39,467 nucleotides of DNA. It comes from an uncultured Succinivibrionaceae bacterium. Lineage in GTDB: Bacteria > Pseudomonadota > Gammaproteobacteria > Enterobacterales > Succinivibrionaceae. Location: contig CALXYT010000017.1 in the NCBI GenBank assembly GCA_944393045.1, positions 1 to 39,467 on the forward strand, in the 5' to 3' direction. The notes below the pieces were generated by a model, which was given only the letters and a program-made list of their open reading frames with translations, searched no databases and was not told the origin of the DNA. Below are positions 17,263 through 25,078 of the stretch, piece by piece (the first letter of the stretch is position 1; each line of letters begins with the position of its first letter). A program made the position numbers and the translations under genes.

Positions 17263-18678
17263 ATGAATTTAAAGAGATTTTTAGCGAAAGATATGCGTAC
17301 GGCTCTAGCGGAAATTAAAGGAGAGCTAGGTCCTGATGCCATAATTATGTCAACAAAGAAGGTTGCAGGTGGTATAGAAATTGTAGCTGCATTAGACGCA
17401 AAGACTGCTACTACTGCTGCTGATAGTGCTGTAACTAAGACTACTGAAGAGGCAGGTTTTACAAAAACTTCTGCAAGTTTAAGTGACAATTTTATGACAA
17501 AAGAAAATAAAGATGAAAAATTTGCTGATTCTTTGGCGGCTTTATTAGCAAGGCAGCAAAAACAAAATAATGCTGCTATGGGAGGATTTGCGGTTAAAAC
17601 TCCAAAAGAACCTTCAAGACCTAAAAAGTTAGCAGAGCAGGACGGTTTTAATTTATCTCCAAAGCGCAGTTCAACCGATGCTTATAAAGTGCAAAGGGTA
17701 AGTGAGCAGGTAGAGACAGGAGTTACTAAAGAGAATTTTTCAGCCTTATCAAAAGAAGTTGAGGCTATCAGAAAATTATTGCAATATCAGCTGGCAGGGC
17801 TTATGCGTGATGAAAGAAGCCGTGATGAACCGATTAGAGCAATGTTAATAAAATTACTTACCTCAAGAGGTTTTGAGGAAGGATTAGCAGTAAAGCTTAT
17901 TAGTAAGGTTAATCAGGATGTGTCATTTAATCAGGCATGGCTTGAAATGGCACGAGTACTGGAAAATAACCTTGCTGTTGGAGCTGATGTAATTATCAAT
18001 CAAGGCGGGGCTTTTGCATTAATGGGGCCTACTGGGGTTGGTAAAACTACTACTCTTGCTAAATTAGCAGCCAGATTTGCTCTTAAATACGGAGCTGAGC
18101 ATGTGGCGTTAGTAAGTACTGATCATTATCGAATTGGCGCTTCTGAACAGTTACAGACTTATGGCCGTATTATGGGCTGCGTTGTTAAGGTAGTAGATGA
18201 CATTAAAGAATTAAATGATGTGCTTTATCAATTACGTAATAAGAGCTTGGTACTAATTGATACAGCAGGTTTTGGGCAACGAGATGAAAGGCTTGAGGAA
18301 GAACTTCTTGAGCTTGAACGTAATTCCAAGGTAAAACTGGGACATTTTTTAGTGTTGCCGGGAACAGCACAACGAATTGTATTAGAAGATGCCTATCAGC
18401 GTTTTAGTAAAGTAGGTATTGATGGTTTAATTTTAACTAAGTTAGATGAAAGTTTAAATTTAGCTGATGCCCTAAGTTTGTGTTTAAAATACGACTTACC
18501 ACTTAGTTACGTTACTACAGGGCAAAGAGTACCTGAGGATATAGAAGTGGCAAATGCCAAGGGGTTTGTGGAAAAGGTGTTAATGCAAATTGCCGATACA
18601 GAACCTGAGTTATCGGAACTTGATATAAGCCCACAACCTTCAGTACAAAATTGGGCTCGTGATTTAACAGATGATTAG
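17263..18678 (+). CDS. flhF: Flagellar placement GTPase FlhF
   Basis: This SRP-type GTPase marks the cell pole for flagellum assembly. The 471 residues show an N-terminal FlhF region (MNLKRFLAKDMRTALAEIKG), a variable low-complexity middle (about 45-165), and a C-terminal NG domain with Walker A GPTGVGKTTT starting at residue 255, STDHYRIGASEQLQTYGRI, DTAGFGQRD and TKLDE. A GAGGATG site precedes the ATG. FlhF with FlhG next door indicates polar, number-controlled flagella. Confidence 0.95.
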   Translation: MNLKRFLAKDMRTALAEIKGELGPDAIIMSTKKVAGGIEIVAALDAKTATTAADSAVTKTTEEAGFTKTSASLSDNFMTKENKDEKFADSLAALLARQQKQNNAAMGGFAVKTPKEPSRPKKLAEQDGFNLSPKRSSTDAYKVQRVSEQVETGVTKENFSALSKEVEAIRKLLQYQLAGLMRDERSRDEPIRAMLIKLLTSRGFEEGLAVKLISKVNQDVSFNQAWLEMARVLENNLAVGADVIINQGGAFALMGPTGVGKTTTLAKLAARFALKYGAEHVALVSTDHYRIGASEQLQTYGRIMGCVVKVVDDIKELNDVLYQLRNKSLVLIDTAGFGQRDERLEEELLELERNSKVKLGHFLVLPGTAQRIVLEDAYQRFSKVGIDGLILTKLDESLNLADALSLCLKYDLPLSYVTTGQRVPEDIEVANAKGFVEKVLMQIADTEPELSELDISPQPSVQNWARDLTDD

Positions 18679-18690
18679 CAGGAGATAAAA

Positions 18691-19563
18691 ATGGATCAAG
18701 CACAAGGTTTACGTAACCGTGTTAAAAATGATGCAATCAAGGTTATTGCTGTAACCGGTGGTAAGGGTGGTGTTGGCAAATCAAATGTCTCCTTGAATTT
18801 AGCAATTTCACTCTGCCAGCAAGGAAAGAGAGTTTTACTATTAGATGCTGACCTTGGTTTGGCTAATATCGATGTGATGTTAGGGCTAAGAGTAACAAAA
18901 AATCTTTCCCATGTTCTTAGAGGAGAATGCACTCTTGATGAGGTAATGGTAGAAGGTCCACATGGACTTATGGTAGTACCTGCAACTAGTGGTACGCAGT
19001 CTATGGTTGAGCTGACACAGGCAGAGCATGCAGGGCTAATTCGTGCTTTTAGTGAATTAAAAACACCAATAGACGTGTTAATTGTTGATACTGCTGCTGG
19101 TATTAGCGATATGGTGCTTGCTTTTGCTCGTGCAGCGCAAGATGTATTAGTAGTAGTTTGTGACGAACCAACTTCTGTTACTGATGCTTATGCACTTATG
19201 AAAATCCTTAATAATGATTATGGTGTGTATAAGTTCAAAATTATTGCAAATATGGTTACTTCTTTAAAACAAGGTCAAGATTTATTTGCTAAACTTACCA
19301 AAGTTACTGATAGATTTTTGGATGCGCAACTTGAACTTGTTTCCTGTGTACCATATGATAATAATATCAAATTAGCCGTTCGTAAAAGACAAGTGGTAGT
19401 TGATGCTTTTCCAAGATCACCTGCATCATTAGCTTTTAAGGCCTTAGCATTAAGAGCTGCTTCATGGCCAATTCCTCATAGACCTGAGGGGCATTTAGAA
19501 TTCTTTATTGAGAATTTAGTTAAGAGATCTGTTGATTCAAAAGAGGAATTAGTAGAAGCGTAA
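18691..19563 (+). CDS. flhG: Flagellar number regulator FlhG (FleN)
   Basis: This MinD-type ATPase restricts flagellar number and restrains FlrA/FleQ. The 290 residues begin with DQAQGLR (2-8), the DQAxxLR motif that in FlhG stimulates FlhF GTPase, and contain the deviant Walker A GGKGGVGKS (23-31), DADLGLANIDVMLG and VDTAAG. A basic, hydrophobic C-terminus is consistent with membrane targeting. It lies 12 bases after flhF and 10 before fliA. Confidence 0.95.
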   Translation: MDQAQGLRNRVKNDAIKVIAVTGGKGGVGKSNVSLNLAISLCQQGKRVLLLDADLGLANIDVMLGLRVTKNLSHVLRGECTLDEVMVEGPHGLMVVPATSGTQSMVELTQAEHAGLIRAFSELKTPIDVLIVDTAAGISDMVLAFARAAQDVLVVVCDEPTSVTDAYALMKILNNDYGVYKFKIIANMVTSLKQGQDLFAKLTKVTDRFLDAQLELVSCVPYDNNIKLAVRKRQVVVDAFPRSPASLAFKALALRAASWPIPHRPEGHLEFFIENLVKRSVDSKEELVEA

Positions 19564-19573
19564 GGGGATAATT

Positions 19574-20302
19574 GTGAATAGAGCAAGTGCTTATATGAGA
19601 CAAAGAGATCCGAGAGAAGAGGAGATCCTTAAGTATGCTCCACTTGTCAAGAAGATTGCTTTACACCTTAAGGCAAGACTTCCTGCTAGTGTGCAACTTG
19701 ATGATTTAATTCAAGTCGGAATGATTGGTCTTATGGACGCCTTACAACATTATGTAGGAGAACAAGGGGCAAGTTTTGAGACATATGCAGGGATTCGCAT
19801 TAAAGGTGCGATGATTGATGAAATCCGTCGCAATGACTGGGCTCCAAGAACAGTACATAAAAACTCTCGCTCTATTAGTGATGCTATCAATAAACTATCA
19901 CATTCTTTAGGTCGTCAGCCTTATGAAACAGAAATCGCTGATTTTATGGGAGTATCATTAGATAATTACCGTAAAATGCTCCAGGATGCCAACGCCAGTC
20001 AAATTGTGGCAATTGAGGATTTAGGAGTAACTGATGATGTAATTGGCGATACATCAGGACAGGAGCAATATAGCTCACCTTTAGTAAAATTTACTCGTGA
20101 AGAATTTGCTAAAGAATTGGCTAATGCCATTCGTAAGCTCCCTGAGAAAGATGCCCTTATCTTATCTCTTTATTATGATGAAGAGTTAAACCTTAAAGAA
20201 ATTGGCGCAATTTTAAATTTTTCGGAGTCTCGTTCCAGTCAGCTCCTATCTCAGGCAATAGCAAGACTTAGATCTATTCTTTCAGATTGGATAAAACCTT
20301 AA
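19574..20302 (+). CDS. fliA: Sigma factor FliA (sigma28)
   Basis: This sigma factor transcribes late flagellar genes. The 242 residues show region 2 (LVKKIALHLKARLP, then LDDLIQVGMIGLMDAL and FETYAGIRIKGAMIDEIRRND), region 3, and region 4 (LPEKDALILSLYYDEELNLKEIGAILNFSESRSSQL). The GTG start has AAGGGGAT upstream. Last gene of the flhA operon; its product probably reads the flagellin promoter at 170-196. No anti-sigma gene (flgM) is present here. Confidence 0.96.
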   Translation: MNRASAYMRQRDPREEEILKYAPLVKKIALHLKARLPASVQLDDLIQVGMIGLMDALQHYVGEQGASFETYAGIRIKGAMIDEIRRNDWAPRTVHKNSRSISDAINKLSHSLGRQPYETEIADFMGVSLDNYRKMLQDANASQIVAIEDLGVTDDVIGDTSGQEQYSSPLVKFTREEFAKELANAIRKLPEKDALILSLYYDEELNLKEIGAILNFSESRSSQLLSQAIARLRSILSDWIKP

Positions 20303-20342
20303 CTTTTTCTTAGAAGAACTTTTTTTAAGAACATAAGGTATA

Positions 20343-20363
20343 TATTAAGGATAGACCTTAATA
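20343..20363. repeat. Perfect inverted repeat after fliA
   Basis: TATTAAGG (20343-20350) and CCTTAATA (20356-20363) flank ATAGA. Outer bases pair partly as well. No T-run follows, so an operator or RNA hairpin is more likely than a terminator. Confidence 0.6.
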
Positions 20364-20660
20364 CATATCTTAAGATTTGCAAAAAAGATATCGTAATTCC
20401 TTTTTTTTTCTTGTTACTTCAAAAACAAGACCTAATAAGAGCAAAAAAGCTCAAGAACCAAAAAACAAGACCAAAAAATAAAGAATCAAAGACTGATTGA
20501 CCGTTTAAACCTTCCATATACAAATTTAAGTATTTTGAGAACTCTTTAACAGATTGCTATATGTTTTTTAGTAAAAAATTTACAAAAAAAACAATTGTAA
20601 AATAAAAGCAAAAGGGTCGCAATTTAATAAAAAGGACTGAAAAATTAAATTTGCTTTGAT

Positions 20661-20690
20661 TTATCAGTGACTTTAACGATGAATGATAAT
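20661..20690 (+). promoter_or_regulatory. Possible promoter of the small exported protein gene
   Basis: TTATCA (20661-20666) and GATAAT (20685-20690) are separated by 18 bases, giving a leader of about 70 bases before the ATG at 20769. Confidence 0.3.
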
Positions 20691-20768
20691 TTTTACCTTT
20701 TAAAAAATGATAATGGAAGTAACAAGATTTAACATCATATCTTTATTATGAAGGTCGTAGGGATTAGT

Positions 20769-20981
20769 ATGAAAAAACTATTTTTACTCGTAACAGTGGT
20801 TTTAGTAACAAGTTTTTGTGGTGCAGGTGTGTGTGTAGCATATACTCCTTGTGCGGATTCCTCTACTATAGAAGAGCGTCAGCGCTGTGAGAAAAATAAT
20901 GCAGAACTTGATTATTTAGAAGCTAAAAGAAGAGCTTTAGAAAAGTGTGCTGAAACCGGTAATTGCGTAATTGCCGATTAA
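20769..20981 (+). CDS. Small exported protein with four mature cysteines, unknown function
   Basis: I do not recognise this 70-residue protein. It starts with a clear signal peptide: MKK, a hydrophobic core LFLLVTVVLVTSF and a likely AxA-type cleavage site around CVA-YT (after about residue 24). The mature part of about 46 residues is helical and charged, with four Cys arranged C-x10-11-C then C-x5-C, suggesting a disulfide-linked helical hairpin in the periplasm. The ATG at 20769 has AGGG six bases upstream; an in-frame ATG at 20748 would put extra residues before the signal. It lies between fliA and cheY but has its own terminator, so a link to motility is only positional. Signal peptide, ribosome site and terminator together make it a real gene. 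Confidence 0.75.
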   Translation: MKKLFLLVTVVLVTSFCGAGVCVAYTPCADSSTIEERQRCEKNNAELDYLEAKRRALEKCAETGNCVIAD

Positions 20982-21011
20982 AGTATTGAGCTTTTAAGTT
21001 TAGCATAGAAA

Positions 21012-21047
21012 AACCAGTTACCAGGAAAGGTGACTGGTTGTTTTTTT
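21012..21047 (+). terminator. Strong intrinsic terminator after the small exported protein gene
   Basis: AACCAGTTACC (21012-21022) pairs with GGTGACTGGTT (21029-21039, one G-U), six-base loop, then G and seven T. It lies 30 bases past the stop. Confidence 0.9.
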
Positions 21048-21490
21048 ATTGCAGAAAATAAAGGAAGGCAAATGGTGAAAGTTTAGGTTAAATTTTGATA
21101 AAGATGCGCTTTATTCGTAACTAAAATCAAACATTTATAATAAAGGTAATTGAAAATCTTTACAAAACTTACTTCTCTAACTAAAAATAGCAAGAGTGAC
21201 ATGAATGTTTTTGCTTAAAGAGTTGATAATGGATGCTTTTTAATAAGAGCGTAATCAGGCAATTTTTTACTTTTCTGAAAACTTCATGAAAAACATGGTG
21301 TTTTTAGGGGAAAAAAGCATGTTAGTACACATTTTTATAAAACATTTGCTTAATGGGGGTTAATTTGCTGACTAGATCTCTTTAAAAAAAGACTTTAGAT
21401 AGCATAATACTTTAGTAAATGTTGTTATTTTAAGGAAGAACATCATATAGCTCCTATATAAAAGAGAAGAATAATATTCGGAGGCTTAGT
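21048..21490. other. Region upstream of cheY
   Basis: A 443-base AT-rich gap without a convincing ORF. The only clear element is the sigma54-like site at 21354-21369. The leader from there to cheY would be about 110 bases. Confidence 0.35.
21354..21369 (+). promoter_or_regulatory. Possible sigma54 promoter for the cheYZAB cluster
   Basis: TGG (21354-21356) and TTGCT (21365-21369) have the correct GG-N10-GC spacing. The sequence between them is G-rich at its start and does not match the CAC of the consensus. FlrA control is an inference. Confidence 0.4.
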
Positions 21491-21874
21491 TTGGATACTA
21501 ATATTAAAATTCTAATTGTTGATGACTTCTCAACAATGCGCCGTATTATTAAAAACCTTTTAAGAGATTTAGGGTTTAATAATACCCAAGAGGCAGATGA
21601 TGGGACGACTGCATTACCAATGTTAAAGAGCGGGGATTTTCAGTTTGTGATTACCGACTGGAATATGCCAGGGATGCAAGGTATTGATTTATTAAAAGCA
21701 ATTCGTGCTGACGAAAAATTAAAGACCATTCCAGTGCTATTAGTAACTGCTGAGGCTAAGAGAGAACAGATTATTGAAGCCGCTCAAGCAGGGGTAAATG
21801 GTTATATTGTTAAACCATTCACCGCAGCTACTTTAAAAGAAAAGTTAGATAAAATTTTTGAGAGAATTGGTTAA
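21491..21874 (+). CDS. cheY: Chemotaxis response regulator CheY
   Basis: This single-domain receiver binds the flagellar motor switch when phosphorylated by CheA. The 127 residues show DD11-12, Asp56 in VITDWNMPG, the Thr of LLVTAEA and the Lys of VKPF, as in E. coli CheY. The start is TTG at 21491, supported by GGAGG at 21480-21484 with six-base spacing. First gene of the chemotaxis cluster; cheZ follows after 49 bases. Confidence 0.96.
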   Translation: MDTNIKILIVDDFSTMRRIIKNLLRDLGFNNTQEADDGTTALPMLKSGDFQFVITDWNMPGMQGIDLLKAIRADEKLKTIPVLLVTAEAKREQIIEAAQAGVNGYIVKPFTAATLKEKLDKIFERIG

Positions 21875-21923
21875 GCTTGAATTTTAATTCATTGGTAAAA
21901 ACATTGTAATTGAGGAATTATCT

Positions 21924-22688
21924 GTGGACGAAATGATAGATGAAAAGAAACCATTGATCTCATTAACCGAGGCAAGACAATTACTCGAGTATTTAGAGGA
22001 TGGTTATCAGGAAGAAGCCGACCAGCTAATCATCAATATTGTGAATAGATCGCAATTAGATTTATTTGCAGAAGTAGGTAAAATGACCAGAAACCTACAT
22101 GAAGAATTGGTAAATTTTCAGGTGGATCCAAGATTAAGCGATATTGCGCATAATGAAATTCCTGATGCAACAGAAAGATTACGTTATATTATTACCATGA
22201 CAGATAAAGCTGCTAATAGGACTATGGATGCGGTTGATAACTGTATGCCATTGGCTCGAGCTTTAAGTGAGGCTATTTCTGAAATAGAACCAACATGGAA
22301 TAAGCTTATGCATCATCGTTCTGAAATTGATAAGATGCGCTTTGTGGAACTATGTCATCGTATTGATAGTTTGCTTAGTAAATCTAAGGACGATTCAGCT
22401 GTTTTATGTTCGCAATTAACTGAAATTCTTATGGCACAAGACTTTCAGGATTTAACTGGTCAAATGATTAATCGTGTTATTAAGCTGGTAAGTGAGGTAG
22501 AATCTAAGCTTATTGAGTTACTGCAGCAATTCAAAGCGAAACATGTACCAGTTGGTACAACAGACCAACAATCACAAGATGGACCAAATCTTCAGGTTGA
22601 AGGACCTATTGTTAACAAAGAAGAACGTAAAGACGTTGCTCAATCACAAGACGATGTTGATGATCTTCTTGCAAGTTTGGGCTTTTAA
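21924..22688 (+). CDS. cheZ: CheY-phosphate phosphatase CheZ
   Basis: It removes phosphate from CheY. The 254-residue protein is largely helical, with the catalytic segment AQDFQDLTGQ (Asp176 and Gln180 match E. coli Asp143 and Gln147), a flexible hydrophilic linker (about 205-240) and the C-terminal CheY-binding helix DDVDDLLASLGF. The GTG start at 21924 has GAGGA eight bases upstream and is preferred over the ATG at 21933. The sequence LLASL at the end resembles the repeated LLDSL motifs in CheA next door. Confidence 0.95.
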   Translation: MDEMIDEKKPLISLTEARQLLEYLEDGYQEEADQLIINIVNRSQLDLFAEVGKMTRNLHEELVNFQVDPRLSDIAHNEIPDATERLRYIITMTDKAANRTMDAVDNCMPLARALSEAISEIEPTWNKLMHHRSEIDKMRFVELCHRIDSLLSKSKDDSAVLCSQLTEILMAQDFQDLTGQMINRVIKLVSEVESKLIELLQQFKAKHVPVGTTDQQSQDGPNLQVEGPIVNKEERKDVAQSQDDVDDLLASLGF

Positions 22689-22706
22689 TGGGTATAAGGA
22701 TATCTT

Positions 22707-24893
22707 ATGGGGTTAGAAGGCGTTGATGAAGAGATCCTACAAGATTTTTTAGTTGAGGCTGGTGAAATAATTGAGCTTCTTTCTGAGCAACTTGTAGAAC
22801 TTGAAAAAAAACCAAAAGATCATGAGTTATTAAATGCGATCTTCAGAGGCTTTCACACTGTAAAAGGTGGTGCCGGCTTTTTATCACTTTCTGAGCTAGT
22901 AAAGATCTGTCACGGTGCGGAGAATGTGTTTGATACATTGCGTAACGGAGGTAGAGAAGTAGATCCTGAGTTAATGGATGTAATATTGCAAGCTCATGAT
23001 GTTATAAGTGGTATGTTTGCTCAGGTGCAAAATCATGAAGATCCTGATCCCGCTCCTGAAGATTTATTAGCTCGCTTAAAGCAAATGAGTGAACCAAAAG
23101 GAGCTGAGACTGCTCCAGCACCTGCTCCAGCACCAGCAGCTCCAGCACCAGAGCCAGTGGCTCCTAAGCCTGTTGAGGTAGAGCTTCCGAAAGAGGTTCC
23201 TACGCCTGCTGCTCCTAAAGCGCAAGAAAATGTTAAGTCTGAAGAAATAGATACTATCACCGATGATGAGTTCGAGGCATTACTTGATAGCTTACATGGT
23301 AAAGGTCATGCTCCTGGTATGGAGAAAAAGCCTACCAATGTAGATCCAACAGATTCTGATTTTGAGAATATGTTAGCTAAGGCTACAACGCAAAGTAAAG
23401 CTCCTGCCCAAGAAATTCAAGTTCCAAAAGCTCCATCATCTGAGAATATGACTGATGATGAGTTTGAAGCCTTACTTGATAGTTTACATGGTAAGGGTAT
23501 GGCACCTGGTCAGGAACATAAAAATGATGCTCCTGCTCAAGTACCAGAAGCTCCAAAACCACAAGCAGCACAGCCACAAGCAACACAGTCACAAGCTTCT
23601 GTTACACCTGCTCCTGCACCAAAGGTTGAACCTACTGCTCCACCAAAAGTTACTCCAAAACCACAAGCTCAGCCTGTTAAGCCTTCAACAGCTGATACTA
23701 CTGTGCGTGTTGAAACTAAGATCCTTGATGTAATTATGAACATGGTAGGGGAGCTTGTATTAGTACGTAACAGATTATTAAGCATTGGTAATAATCAGGC
23801 CGATGAGGAATTAAAAAAAGTTATTGCTAACTTAGATGTGGTAACTGCTGATATTCAGGGCGCTGTCATGAAAACCCGTATGCAGCAGATTAAGAAGGTA
23901 TTTGGTCGTTTCCCTCGAGTTGTACGAGACTTAGCACGTAACCTTAATAAAAAGATTGACTTGGTAATGGAAGGTGAGGAGACAGATTTAGATAAAAACT
24001 TAGTTGATGCTCTAGCCGATCCTATGGTGCACTTAGTACGTAATTCTTGTGACCATGGTATTGAAATGCCTGATGTACGTAAAAAAATGGGTAAACCTGA
24101 GGTTGGTACCATTACTTTAAGTGCATCGCAACAAGGGGATCATATCTTATTGCGTATTATCGATGATGGCGCAGGTATGGATCCTGAGAAACTTAAACAA
24201 GTTGGTATTAAAAAAGGTGTTATTGATGAGGAAACAGCATCACGCATGAGTGATGAAGAGGCCTTTAATCTAATTTTTGCGCCTGGATTCTCTACTAAAG
24301 CTCAGATTTCTGATATTTCAGGGCGTGGCGTTGGTATGGATGTGGTAAAAACCAACATTACCAAATTAAACGGCTCTATACATATTATTTCTGAGAAAGG
24401 GGTTGGTTCTACCATAGAGATTAAAGTGCCATTAACCTTAGCTATTTTACCAACCTTAATGGTTAAAGTTGGTGGTCATAGTTTTGCGTTACCTTTAACT
24501 TGTGTACGTGAAATATTTTATTTAGAGCTCGATAGCGTGCGCAATGTTGATGGACAAACAACTATTGTGATTCGTGATAAAGCTATTCCATTATTCTTCT
24601 TACAAGATTGGTTAATCCGTAATTTACCAGAAGGTTATCAACATCCTAAGAAAGGTCATATTGTACTAGTAAATTACGGTAATAATCAACAAGTTGCCTT
24701 TGTGGTAGATGAGCTTGTAGGTCAAGAAGAAGTGGTTATTAAGCCATTAGATAATTTACTACATGGTACACCAGGTATGGCAGGGGCAACTGTTACCTCT
24801 GATGGTGGTATAGCCCTTATAATTGATGTACCTGGATTATTAATGGCATATGCAAAGAAGTATACTGCTAATATGTCCATGAAAAAGAAGTAG
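22707..24893 (+). CDS. cheA: Chemotaxis histidine kinase CheA
   Basis: This kinase phosphorylates CheY and CheB in response to receptors. The 728 residues are: P1 with His50 in FRGFHTVKGGAGF; a Pro/Ala-rich linker (about 130-340) carrying two near-identical TDDEFEALLDSLHGKG motifs and a degenerate third copy between them; P3 dimerisation; P4 ATPase with LVRNSCDHGIE, DDGAGMD and GRGVGMDVV; and the P5 CheW-like end. There is no classical P2 fold visible, so the repeated linker motifs may do that job. AAGGAT precedes the ATG. Order cheY-cheZ-cheA-cheB is that of polar-flagellated gammaproteobacteria. Confidence 0.96.
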   Translation: MGLEGVDEEILQDFLVEAGEIIELLSEQLVELEKKPKDHELLNAIFRGFHTVKGGAGFLSLSELVKICHGAENVFDTLRNGGREVDPELMDVILQAHDVISGMFAQVQNHEDPDPAPEDLLARLKQMSEPKGAETAPAPAPAPAAPAPEPVAPKPVEVELPKEVPTPAAPKAQENVKSEEIDTITDDEFEALLDSLHGKGHAPGMEKKPTNVDPTDSDFENMLAKATTQSKAPAQEIQVPKAPSSENMTDDEFEALLDSLHGKGMAPGQEHKNDAPAQVPEAPKPQAAQPQATQSQASVTPAPAPKVEPTAPPKVTPKPQAQPVKPSTADTTVRVETKILDVIMNMVGELVLVRNRLLSIGNNQADEELKKVIANLDVVTADIQGAVMKTRMQQIKKVFGRFPRVVRDLARNLNKKIDLVMEGEETDLDKNLVDALADPMVHLVRNSCDHGIEMPDVRKKMGKPEVGTITLSASQQGDHILLRIIDDGAGMDPEKLKQVGIKKGVIDEETASRMSDEEAFNLIFAPGFSTKAQISDISGRGVGMDVVKTNITKLNGSIHIISEKGVGSTIEIKVPLTLAILPTLMVKVGGHSFALPLTCVREIFYLELDSVRNVDGQTTIVIRDKAIPLFFLQDWLIRNLPEGYQHPKKGHIVLVNYGNNQQVAFVVDELVGQEEVVIKPLDNLLHGTPGMAGATVTSDGGIALIIDVPGLLMAYAKKYTANMSMKKK

Positions 24894-24938
24894 TGTTTAT
24901 CTTTAGCATTGAGTTTTTAGTAATAAATATATGTTAAA

Positions 24939-24974
24939 AAGGGGAGAAATGCTTAGAGGCGATATTCTCTCCTT
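24939..24974 (+). other. Stem-loop between cheA and cheB
   Basis: AAGGGGAGAA (24939-24948) pairs with TTCTCTCCTT (24965-24974, one G-U) over a 16-base loop. No T-run follows, so it could stabilise or separate the two messages and need not terminate transcription. Confidence 0.5.
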
Positions 24975-25078
24975 GTTAATCTTAAATGTGTTATTCGGGA
25001 GAATGTTTTACTGTTATTTATCTTGAATAAATTTATATTTTTGTTATTTACTCAAGCATTATAGTTTAAAGGTTAAAG

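Larger units (their letters stand above)
20303..20768. other. Intergenic region, fliA to the small exported protein
   Basis: A 466-base AT-rich stretch with no credible ORF. It contains a weak hairpin with a T-run right after fliA (about 20310-20330), a perfect inverted repeat at 20343-20363, a second inverted repeat (CTTGTT with AACAAG, about 20410-20430), two copies of AAAACAAGACC (near 20422 and 20462) with GAGC-A6-GCTC between them, and a possible promoter (20661-20690). A non-coding RNA is possible but not shown. Confidence 0.35.

Noticed and set aside
20968-20980. GCCGATTA as a sigma28 -10 element
   Set aside because: It is the coding end of the small exported protein and no TAAA lies 15 bases upstream.
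21380-21420. Sigma28 promoter before cheY (TAAA then GCATAATA)
   Set aside because: Only four of eight -10 bases match; the sigma54-like site is better.
22513-22716. 67-codon ORF inside cheZ
   Set aside because: It lies wholly in another frame of cheZ and has no initiation signal of its own.
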